The notes under the pieces: model-generated
The model's input: only the letters and a program-made list of their open reading frames with translations
The model's database searches: none
Told to the model about the DNA's origin: nothing
NCBI GenBank assembly: GCA_964584495.1
Contig: CAZPAH010000108.1
Span: forward strand, 1 to 9,392
Direction: 5' to 3'
DNA length: 9,392 nucleotides
Source of the DNA: CAZPAH01 sp964584495
GTDB lineage: Bacteria > Krumholzibacteriota > Krumholzibacteriia > Krumholzibacteriales > Krumholzibacteriaceae
Program-made: the position numbers and the translations under genes
In this document: positions 1 to 5,517 of the stretch, piece after piece
How the letters are laid out: the number at the start of each line of letters is the position of its first letter
How positions within the stretch are numbered: the first letter of the stretch is position 1

Positions 1-1010
1 AGAGGGACATCGTTAAGGGGTTGCTCGAGGAGGAGCGGACTTGCCAGGCGCAGCTCGATCATCTCGGCGGTTTTCTTGAGGAGAAACGTACGGTCATAAC
101 GGAGATGGAGAAGGAACTCAGGGCGAAGAAGGAGGAAAGGGAAAAGATATTCAACCGGATCAACGAATTCCGGATTAAGCTTTCCTCGATAGATACCAGA
201 ATAAGCGATATTGTGGAAAGAGGCAGGGAGCAGCACGGCGAGGATATGTCGAGCTATCTGGAAGGGATGGAGATACCACTGTCGGAAGAGGAAAAGGCCG
301 TGTCGCAGGAGATGCTGGCGCGGGAGAGGCAAAAGCTCGAAAGCCTGGGCCCGGTGAACCTGGCCGCCGTCGAAGAATACGAGGAGAAAAAGGGAAGGCT
401 CGATTTCCTGGAATCGCAGCGGGACGACCTCGCCAACGCGAAAGCGGAGCTGGAAGAGGCGATCACCAAGATAAACAGAAGAGCGAGAAAGCTGTTCGTC
501 GAGACCTTCGACGTGGTGAAAAATTATTTCGTCGAGACATTCGAGGTCCTATTCGAGGGCGGCGAAGCGTCGCTTTCGTTGAGCGAGGGCAGCGATCCGC
601 TGGAAGCGGACATCATCATCTCGGCCAGACCTAAGGGAAAGAAGCTTCAGGATATATCTCTTCTTTCGGGGGGAGAGAGGGCGCTTACCGCCATGGCCCT
701 TCTATTCGCCCTCTACAAGGCGAAACCCAGTCCCTTCTGCATGTTCGACGAGGTAGATGCTCCACTCGACGACGCGAACATAAGAAGATTCGTCAGGATG
801 ATTAAAAAATTCTCCAGGGATACGCAATTCATCATAATTACCCATAACAAACGCACGATGGAAGCCGCCGACAGGCTGTTCGGCGTGACGATGGAAGAGA
901 AGGGGGTCTCGAGGGTGGTATCCGTCGACCTCACCGAGGTCCAGAACGTCCTCGACGGCCGTAAGACCGGCAGAGAAGAGATGGAGAAGGCCCCCGTATC
1001 ATCAAACTGA
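1..1010 (+). CDS. smc: Chromosome partition protein SMC, C-terminal part (5' truncated by window edge)
   Basis: SMC is the ATPase core of the bacterial condensin complex (with ScpA/ScpB) that compacts and helps segregate the chromosome. The reading frame is open from base 3 at the window edge, so only the last ~335 residues are present; the N-terminal Walker A head, hinge and most coiled coil lie upstream. Visible in order: charged heptad-like coiled coil, the family motif GPVNLAAVEEYEE (about bases 348-386), more coiled coil, then the C-terminal head with the ABC signature LLSGGERALTA (about 660-692), Walker B PFCMFDEVDAPLDD (about 732-773) and the D-loop/H-loop region IIITHNKRTMEAADRLFGVTM. 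The ending SVDL plus a short charged tail is normal for SMC. The internal TTG/ATG codons near the edge are not the true start. ftsY follows after a 15-bp gap, suggesting cotranscription. I see no frameshift. Confidence 0.97.
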   Translation, partial: RDIVKGLLEEERTCQAQLDHLGGFLEEKRTVITEMEKELRAKKEEREKIFNRINEFRIKLSSIDTRISDIVERGREQHGEDMSSYLEGMEIPLSEEEKAVSQEMLARERQKLESLGPVNLAAVEEYEEKKGRLDFLESQRDDLANAKAELEEAITKINRRARKLFVETFDVVKNYFVETFEVLFEGGEASLSLSEGSDPLEADIIISARPKGKKLQDISLLSGGERALTAMALLFALYKAKPSPFCMFDEVDAPLDDANIRRFVRMIKKFSRDTQFIIITHNKRTMEAADRLFGVTMEEKGVSRVVSVDLTEVQNVLDGRKTGREEMEKAPVSSN

Positions 1011-1025
1011 CAGGAACGTATCCCT

Positions 1026-1922
1026 TTGAGAAGAATTGTAGAAGGACTCAGAAAAACCAAGGAACGCCTTTTAGATCCGCTGAACAGGATACTGTCCTCC
1101 CCCGGTTTGGACGAGGAGAGGGTCGAGGAGTTGGAGGATCTGCTCTATTCGGCCGATCTGGGGGTCGAAGCTACAGAGCGTGTCATCGAGAAGTTGAGGG
1201 AAAGGCTGCGGGTCGGCTCGAAGGAGAGCGTAGACTATCTGGAGCTCGTTTCCGGAGAGCTCCTTGAAGTGATCGACGATGTGCCTCCCTATCGGATTCC
1301 CCCGGGCAGTCCCAGGGTCATAGTGGTCGTGGGGGTCAACGGCGTGGGAAAGACCTCGACGATAGGAAAGCTGGCATCCATGTTCAGGGCAGAGGGGAAG
1401 AGCGTCCTGCTGGCGGCCTGCGACACTTTCCGCGCGGCGGCGATAGAGCAGCTAGAATTATGGGCCGGCAGGACAGGAGTAGGCGTGGTCAGGCAGAAGA
1501 TGGGTTCCGATCCGGCGGCCGTGGCTTTCGATGCCGTCCAGTCGGCGCAGGCCAAAGGGATAGATATAGTGATCGTCGATACGGCCGGCAGGCTGCATAC
1601 CAAGACGAACCTCATGGATGAGCTGGGCAAGATCTTCCGTGTCCTCGAATCCCGGATGAAAGGGGCCGGGGTGGAAGCCTATCTCGTGCTGGACGCGAAC
1701 TCCGGGCAGAACAGCCTGCGCCAGGCCGAAGCGTTCGTGAAATCGCTCCCGGTAACGGGTCTCGTGCTGACGAAGCTGGACTCCACAGCGAAGGGGGGCG
1801 CCGTAATACCGATCCAGGCTGAACTGGGCATTCCGGTTCTGTACGTAGGCCTCGGTGAAAAAGTGGAAGATCTGGAACCGTTCGACCACAATCAGTTTAT
1901 ATCCGCACTCGTCGGCAGATAA
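1026..1922 (+). CDS. ftsY: Signal recognition particle receptor FtsY (SRP GTPase)
   Basis: FtsY docks the Ffh-ribosome complex at the inner membrane for co-translational insertion of membrane proteins. The 298-residue product is essentially the NG core. The N domain four-helix bundle is about residues 1-85. The G domain has G1 GVNGVGKT (103-110), the insertion-box motif DTFRAAAIEQL (133-143), DTAGR (185-189), TKLDSTAKGG (249-258) and the closing GLGEKVEDLEPFD. There is no long acidic A domain as in E. coli. The first ~18 residues, rich in Arg/Lys and Leu, could form the membrane-binding amphipathic helix (inference). I chose the TTG start at 1026 because AGGAA (1012-1016) lies 9 nt upstream and the frame then begins with the typical N-domain sequence. 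The gap to smc is 15 bp, so the two are probably one transcript. The gene is followed by an AT-rich hairpin. Confidence 0.97.
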   Translation: MRRIVEGLRKTKERLLDPLNRILSSPGLDEERVEELEDLLYSADLGVEATERVIEKLRERLRVGSKESVDYLELVSGELLEVIDDVPPYRIPPGSPRVIVVVGVNGVGKTSTIGKLASMFRAEGKSVLLAACDTFRAAAIEQLELWAGRTGVGVVRQKMGSDPAAVAFDAVQSAQAKGIDIVIVDTAGRLHTKTNLMDELGKIFRVLESRMKGAGVEAYLVLDANSGQNSLRQAEAFVKSLPVTGLVLTKLDSTAKGGAVIPIQAELGIPVLYVGLGEKVEDLEPFDHNQFISALVGR

Positions 1923-1939
1923 AAAATCCTCCGATTTTT
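1922..1939 (+). terminator. Possible weak hairpin terminator after ftsY
   Basis: A perfect 7-bp inverted repeat AAAAATC / GATTTTT (1922-1928 with 1933-1939) with a CTCC loop starts inside the ftsY stop codon. The 3' arm is itself a T5 run and T-rich sequence follows to about 1959. A stem with only two strong pairs is weak, so termination efficiency is doubtful. The symmetric A/T arms would let it act on both strands. It is the only terminator-like structure between ftsY and the chemoreceptor gene. Confidence 0.35.
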
Positions 1940-1949
1940 CATATTTTCA

Positions 1950-1976
1950 TTAATTTTTAGGTTTATCGTCCGATAA
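1950..1976 (+). promoter_or_regulatory. Sigma-28 (FliA)-type promoter candidate upstream of the chemoreceptor gene
   Basis: The element TCCGATAA at 1969-1976 matches the sigma-28 -10 consensus GCCGATAA at 7 of 8 positions. Exactly 11 nt upstream, TTAATTTT (1950-1957) matches the -35 consensus TAAAGTTT at 6 of 8. Predicted transcription would start near 1983, about 33 nt before the ATG at 2016. Chemoreceptor genes are classic FliA targets, so position and gene function agree. It is inferred from consensus matching only. Confidence 0.55.
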
Positions 1977-2015
1977 CAAATCAAAAGCTAATTTGTACCC
2001 GCGTGAGGTATCTGT

Positions 2016-3482
2016 ATGATCAAGTTAAACTTTTTTAAGACAATAAGGTTCCGGTTGATCTTCTCCACGATGCTCGTCGTCATAATGGTAACCCTCTTCC
2101 AGGGGGTCTACCAGACCATAGAATACAGGAAAATGGTTGTCAGCGCCCTTGAATCGAACATGTTGGACGTGACCAAGATTATTGCGTCCAACCTCTGCGC
2201 CAGCCTCGAGTTCGGCGATTATGAAGCGGCGATGGAGTCGCTAGAGTCGATCGAGGAGATGTCGGAGCTGGAGGCGATCACCGTCTACGACAGGGACGGG
2301 GAGGTATTCGCCAAGTTCACTAAAGTGGAGAACGGCGAGCTTATTCCTCTGGAGAATATCGATCCGGGAGAGGAATTCGTCATATCCCCGGTAAAGGATG
2401 GTCTGCGTGTATTCCGCCATGTGATGATAGACGACAGAAAACTGGGAACGCTGGCGACCGAGATATCACTGGTGCAGGCCGAGCGCGATCTGCGCGAGAG
2501 CCAGATCGTCAACCTGCTGGTCTTGGGCGTATTTATCGTAGTGATTACGGTGATATCCCTGCTAACCGCCAACACGATCATAAAGCCCATAGTACAGCTT
2601 CGTGACTTCGCCCAGACCCTTGCCCTGGGCGACTTCACCGCCCGAATGGACGTTACGAGCGACGATGAGATAGGAGAATTGACCAGCTCGATCAATATAA
2701 TGGCCAACGACATGAGCCTCGCGCTTCAACAGGTTATCGACGCGAGCAGAAAAGTGGCCGAGTCGTCCTCGCGCCTCTCGAGCACATCCCAGCACGTTAC
2801 TACGACGACCGAGGAGATAAGCGTCAATACGCGGCAGATAACCCAGAATTCTATTACGGCCGCCAAGAGGTCGAAACAGGCGATGGATTCCGCTTTCGAG
2901 GGCGAGGAAGTGGTCAAGAGCGCGGTAACCGGCATGAACAGCATATGGATGAAGATAGAGGAATCGGCGGCCAAGATGAAAGAGCTGGGCGTGAGTTCGC
3001 AGGAGATCGACGTGATAGTGAATGTAATCGATGAGATCGCCGACCAGACGAACCTCCTCGCGCTCAACGCAGCGATAGAGGCCGCCCGCGCCGGCGAGCA
3101 GGGGAAGGGGTTCTCCGTGGTCGCCGACGAGATCAGGAAGCTCGCCGAAAGAACCGTGAAGGCTACAAAGGAGATTTCGTCCAAGATTACGACGATCCAG
3201 GAAGATTCGATGCAGATGATCTCATCGATGAAATCGAACGTGGACGAGGTCATGAAGGGGACGAATCTGGCGAACGAGGCCGGATCGGCGCTGGTGGAAA
3301 TCAGGGAGATGATCACCGGAACGAGCGACATGATCCAGCAGATAGCCGACGCGGCAAGCGAACATCTCGCCGTAACGGAAAGCATGACCAACAGCGTCGA
3401 GGAGACGATGAAGGAAGCCCAGGAGCTCGACCAGATGGCGGAGAGCCTTCAGCAGCTCGTGGGCAGGTTCAGAATTTTATAG
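2016..3482 (+). CDS. Methyl-accepting chemotaxis protein with CHASE8-like sensor
   Basis: This is a membrane chemoreceptor that would signal through CheW/CheA to the flagellar motor. The 488 residues read as: a short cytoplasmic N-terminus, TM1 (about 13-33), an extracytoplasmic sensor of ~125 residues (35-160), TM2 (about 163-186), HAMP (about 187-240), then a long methylation/signalling helical hairpin. The tip IADQTNLLALNAAIEAARAGEQGKGF is split across 341-366 and is the highly conserved CheA/CheW-contact region. The sensor stretch around residues 56-101 (ASNLCASLEFGDYEAAMESL..., then ITVYDRDGEVFAKF) resembles the CHASE8 periplasmic domain from memory of the family; the ligand is unknown. 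The protein ends GRFRIL, without a CheR/CheB-tethering pentapeptide. The ATG at 2016 has GTGAGG (2003-2008) 7 nt upstream. It lies between ftsY and the rib operon with its own sigma-28-like promoter, and its function is unrelated to either neighbour. Confidence 0.95.
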   Translation: MIKLNFFKTIRFRLIFSTMLVVIMVTLFQGVYQTIEYRKMVVSALESNMLDVTKIIASNLCASLEFGDYEAAMESLESIEEMSELEAITVYDRDGEVFAKFTKVENGELIPLENIDPGEEFVISPVKDGLRVFRHVMIDDRKLGTLATEISLVQAERDLRESQIVNLLVLGVFIVVITVISLLTANTIIKPIVQLRDFAQTLALGDFTARMDVTSDDEIGELTSSINIMANDMSLALQQVIDASRKVAESSSRLSSTSQHVTTTTEEISVNTRQITQNSITAAKRSKQAMDSAFEGEEVVKSAVTGMNSIWMKIEESAAKMKELGVSSQEIDVIVNVIDEIADQTNLLALNAAIEAARAGEQGKGFSVVADEIRKLAERTVKATKEISSKITTIQEDSMQMISSMKSNVDEVMKGTNLANEAGSALVEIREMITGTSDMIQQIADAASEHLAVTESMTNSVEETMKEAQELDQMAESLQQLVGRFRIL

Positions 3483-3499
3483 GTGTCGGCACCATCCTC

Positions 3500-3527
3500 T
3501 TGACTATTCTCCACTATAGATTATAAT
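3500..3527 (+). promoter_or_regulatory. Sigma-70-type promoter of the riboflavin operon
   Basis: The -35 TTGACT (3500-3505, 5 of 6 to TTGACA) and a perfect -10 TATAAT (3522-3527) are separated by 16 bp. Transcription would start near 3534, about 30 nt before the FMN aptamer and about 230 nt before ribD. The match is strong and sits exactly where a riboswitch-controlled promoter is expected. Confidence 0.85.
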
Positions 3528-3536
3528 ATCCAGTGA

Positions 3537-3558
3537 GGCGGAGGGAGAAACCTCCGCC
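3537..3558 (+). promoter_or_regulatory. 5'-terminal leader hairpin preceding the FMN riboswitch
   Basis: GGCGGAGG (3537-3544) and CCTCCGCC (3551-3558) form a perfect 8-bp GC-rich stem around the loop GAGAAA. It begins about 3 nt after the predicted transcription start and ends 5 nt before the riboswitch P1 stem. It is not part of the conserved RFN fold. Likely roles are protecting the 5' end of the mRNA or insulating the aptamer (inference). It could instead help end chemoreceptor-gene transcription, but no T-run follows. Confidence 0.6.
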
Positions 3559-3563
3559 GATCT

Positions 3564-3683
3564 CGACCTTCGGGGCGGGGTGAAAGTCCCCACCGGCGGT
3601 GAAAGTCCGCGAATGGGTCCTAGGACCTACCGATCCGGTGAAATCCCGGAACCGACAGTAAGAGTCTGGATGGGAGAAGGTTG
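3564..3683 (+). ncRNA. FMN riboswitch (RFN element) controlling the rib operon
   Basis: The RFN aptamer binds flavin mononucleotide and lowers rib gene expression when FMN is plentiful. P1 pairs CGACCTT (3564-3570) with AAGGTTG (3677-3683), including one G-U. Inside are three successive hairpins with near-identical TGAAA-type loops: GGGG/CCCC (3577-3580 with 3588-3591), GCGG/CCGC (3596-3599 with 3607-3610) and CCGG/CCGG (3635-3638 with 3646-3649). A variable arm is built on the palindrome GGTCCTAGGACC (3616-3627). The 3' side carries the hallmark ACCGACAGTA (3651-3660) and GGATGGGAGAAGG (3668-3680). The order and spacing match the family throughout and ribD follows, so the identification is near certain. 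Whether it acts on transcription or translation is less clear. Confidence 0.98.
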
Positions 3684-3701
3684 CACTGCAGCACATCTAC
3701 G

Positions 3702-3720
3702 CCGCCGCGCTCCGCGGTGG
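3702..3720 (+). promoter_or_regulatory. GC-rich hairpin in the riboswitch expression platform
   Basis: CCGCCGCG (3702-3709) and CGCGGTGG (3713-3720) form an 8-bp stem with one G-U pair around a 3-nt CTC loop, 18 nt after the aptamer. It is followed by GGCCGTCTCCCTTTG rather than a T-run, so it is not a textbook intrinsic terminator. TCTCCC (3725-3730) is complementary to GGGAGA (3672-3677) in the 3' aptamer core, allowing an alternative pairing that would enclose this hairpin and disrupt the FMN-binding fold. This could be the ON/OFF switch, but the pairing is short. Confidence 0.5.
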
Positions 3721-3766
3721 GCCGTCTCCCTTTGAATGCCCCGGAAAGACAGGTTTGGGTGCTTCC

Positions 3767-4912
3767 ATGCGCGATGCCGATGTCAAATATATGAGGAGGG
3801 CTCTGAAACTCGCCGCGAAGGGGTTGGGCAAGACCTTTCCCAACCCGTTGGTGGGGGCTGTGATAGTCAACGACGGGCGGATAGAGGGCGAAGGATTCCA
3901 CGAGGGGGCCGGCAGGCCGCATGCCGAGGTAGTGGCGATAAGGAACGCGGGGGAGGGGGCGGCCGGCGGTTCCCTATATCTCAACCTTGAACCCTGCTGC
4001 CATTACGGGATGACGCCCCCCTGCACCGATGCGATTATCGGAGCGGGGATAAAACGGGTCGTTTTCGGCGTCTACGATCCGGACGAAAGAGTCGGCGGAA
4101 ACGGCGCTCGGCTACTCGAGAAAAGCGGTATTGAGGTCAGGTCGGGTGTGCTGGCGGAGGAGGCGACCGAGATCAACCTGCCGTATCTGCACCGGAAGAT
4201 GACGGGCAGGGCGTTCATCGTCCTCAAGCTCGCACTGACGTTGGATGGAAAGCTGACTGTCGAGGGGAAGGAAAGGATAACGGGGGACCGGTCGATACGT
4301 GTCGTTCATCGAATGCGGAGCGCCCTTGAGGCGATCGCCGTAGGAATTGGCACTATAGAGCTGGACGATCCCCGCCTGGACAGGCGGTTCCATCCGGGCA
4401 AGCTCGAGCCTCCGGTGAGGATGGTATTCGATTCGACATTGAAGTTTCCATCCGATCACCGCTGGCTCGCGGCGGGCGAGAGGGTGATTGTCTTCGGAGC
4501 CGAGGGAGCGCCTGAGGAACGCGTCAAAATGCTGGGTCGGGCGGGGGCCGAAATCTCGCTGCTTCGCTCTTCCCCCAACGGTATCGATCTGGAGGCCTGG
4601 GTCCGGGATGTGGCAGGAAGGGGGATAGGTTCGGTCCTTGTCGAGGGAGGCGCGAAAATAGCGACGTCTCTTATACGGGGAGGCATCGTCGACAGGCTGG
4701 TTCTTTTTCACGCGCCCCTTGTATCGGGTGCCGGTGGGAAGGATTGGTTCAGTGACGATTCAAGACCGGACTGGTTGGAGTCTGGAGAGATGATTCTAAG
4801 GAAAACAGGGCGGTTGGAAAACGATACGATTTCCGTTTATGACAGGAAGCGAATCGCCGGATACCCGGGGATCCTCGCGGGAGATGGTTTTCATGTTCAC
4901 GGGACTGGTTAA
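3767..4912 (+). CDS. ribD: Bifunctional diaminohydroxyphosphoribosylaminopyrimidine deaminase / 5-amino-6-(5-phosphoribosylamino)uracil reductase RibD
   Basis: RibD carries out the second and third steps from GTP: deamination of the pyrimidine ring and NADPH-dependent reduction of the ribosyl side chain. With this start it is 381 residues. The N-terminal cytidine-deaminase-like domain (about 1-145) opens YMRRALKLA, has PNPLVGAV, the zinc/catalytic HAEV (52-55) and PCCHYGMTPPC (76-86) with both cysteine ligands. The reductase domain (about 148-365) has KLALTLDGK, ITGDRS, VGIGTIELDDPRL and LVEGGAKIATSLI. Both halves look catalytically intact. I chose ATG 3767 because RibD homologues usually begin a few residues before YMxRAL. 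An in-frame TTG at 3755, preceded by GGAAAG (3743-3748), would add four residues and has a better placed Shine-Dalgarno. The 3' end overlaps ribE by 20 bp, implying translational coupling. It is controlled by the FMN riboswitch upstream. Confidence 0.96.
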   Translation: MRDADVKYMRRALKLAAKGLGKTFPNPLVGAVIVNDGRIEGEGFHEGAGRPHAEVVAIRNAGEGAAGGSLYLNLEPCCHYGMTPPCTDAIIGAGIKRVVFGVYDPDERVGGNGARLLEKSGIEVRSGVLAEEATEINLPYLHRKMTGRAFIVLKLALTLDGKLTVEGKERITGDRSIRVVHRMRSALEAIAVGIGTIELDDPRLDRRFHPGKLEPPVRMVFDSTLKFPSDHRWLAAGERVIVFGAEGAPEERVKMLGRAGAEISLLRSSPNGIDLEAWVRDVAGRGIGSVLVEGGAKIATSLIRGGIVDRLVLFHAPLVSGAGGKDWFSDDSRPDWLESGEMILRKTGRLENDTISVYDRKRIAGYPGILAGDGFHVHGTG

Positions 4913-5471
4913 CGGCACGGGAAAGGTGCTCGGCCTTCGAAGAAGAGAGGGCGGGGCAGTACTGACCGTGGAGACGGATCAAAGCGGAATACGGGAGGGC
5001 GAGAGCATCGCCGTAAACGGTGTATGCCAGACCGTTACCGGCGTGGAAGGTTCCACATTCAGCAGCGATATCCTGCCGGAGACGCTGAGGGTCACGAACC
5101 TCGGATCGCTCAGGCCGCGAGCGCTGGTTAATATAGAGAGGGCCCTAAAGGCGGAAGACAGGCTGGGCGGCCACATAGTGAACGGACATGTCGACGGCGT
5201 AGGGCTTATCCGGGCCGTTTCGAGAAATCCTTTCAGGATAGAGATCTCGGCGGGAAGGGAGATATCGCAGTACCTGGTTCCGAAAGGCTCGGTAGCGGTG
5301 GACGGCGTCAGCCTCACGGTGGGGCCGAGGCCGGCCGCCGGCCGCTTCGAGGTATTCATAATCCCTCACACCTGGAAGTCCACCAATCTCAGAGAAGCGG
5401 CCGTGGGGAAAAAGGTAAATATAGAAATCGATCTTTTTGCGAAATACGTAAGGAAGTTCGTGCAACGGTAA
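4893..5471 (+). CDS. ribE: Riboflavin synthase, alpha chain (RibE)
   Basis: This enzyme dismutates two 6,7-dimethyl-8-ribityllumazine molecules to riboflavin and the pyrimidinedione, the last step of the pathway. The 192-residue product has the two tandem lumazine-binding barrels: barrel 1 (about 1-97) begins with the canonical MFTGLV and contains GESIAVNGVCQTV; barrel 2 (about 98-186) begins GHVDGVG and contains the matching GSVAVDGVSLTV, so the internal duplication is plain to see. The length is slightly short of the common ~200-215 but complete. I chose the ATG at 4893 over upstream starts because MFTGLV is the invariant N-terminus, and GGGAG (4879-4883) lies 9 nt before it. It overlaps ribD by 20 bp. 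A hairpin separates it from ribBA. Confidence 0.97.
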   Translation: MFTGLVNGTGKVLGLRRREGGAVLTVETDQSGIREGESIAVNGVCQTVTGVEGSTFSSDILPETLRVTNLGSLRPRALVNIERALKAEDRLGGHIVNGHVDGVGLIRAVSRNPFRIEISAGREISQYLVPKGSVAVDGVSLTVGPRPAAGRFEVFIIPHTWKSTNLREAAVGKKVNIEIDLFAKYVRKFVQR

Positions 5472-5472
5472 T

Positions 5473-5500
5473 CTGCCCGCAGTCAAAAAAAGGCGGGTAG
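5473..5500 (+). promoter_or_regulatory. Intercistronic hairpin between ribE and ribBA
   Basis: CTGCCCGC (5473-5480) pairs with GCGGGTAG (5493-5500) over 8 bp including one G-U, around a 12-nt loop AGTCAAAAAAAG that carries an A7 run. It lies right after the ribE stop and just upstream of the ribBA Shine-Dalgarno (AGGTGA, 5506-5511). No T-run follows, so it is not an intrinsic terminator. mRNA processing, stabilisation or tuning of ribBA translation are possible (inference). Confidence 0.5.
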
Positions 5501-5517
5501 CCGAGAGGTGAGTGAGA

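Noticed and set aside
3482..3493. GGTG/CACC mini-hairpin immediately after the chemoreceptor stop as a terminator
   Set aside because: Only a 4-bp stem with a 4-nt loop and no T-run; too weak to call. The chemoreceptor transcript may end elsewhere or read into the rib leader.
3616..3627. GGTCCTAGGACC palindrome as an operator or protein-binding site
   Set aside because: It falls in the variable arm of the FMN aptamer, where a hairpin is expected, so the RNA structure explains it.
3577..3649. Three similar hairpins with TGAAA loops as a direct repeat or CRISPR-like array
   Set aside because: These are the known internal hairpins of the RFN element, not an array.
3736..3990. ATG-initiated 84-codon frame overlapping the start of ribD
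   Set aside because: It is out of frame with ribD, has no Shine-Dalgarno (preceded by CTCCCTTTGA) and gives an Arg/Gly-rich shadow peptide. A uORF role cannot be excluded but nothing supports it.
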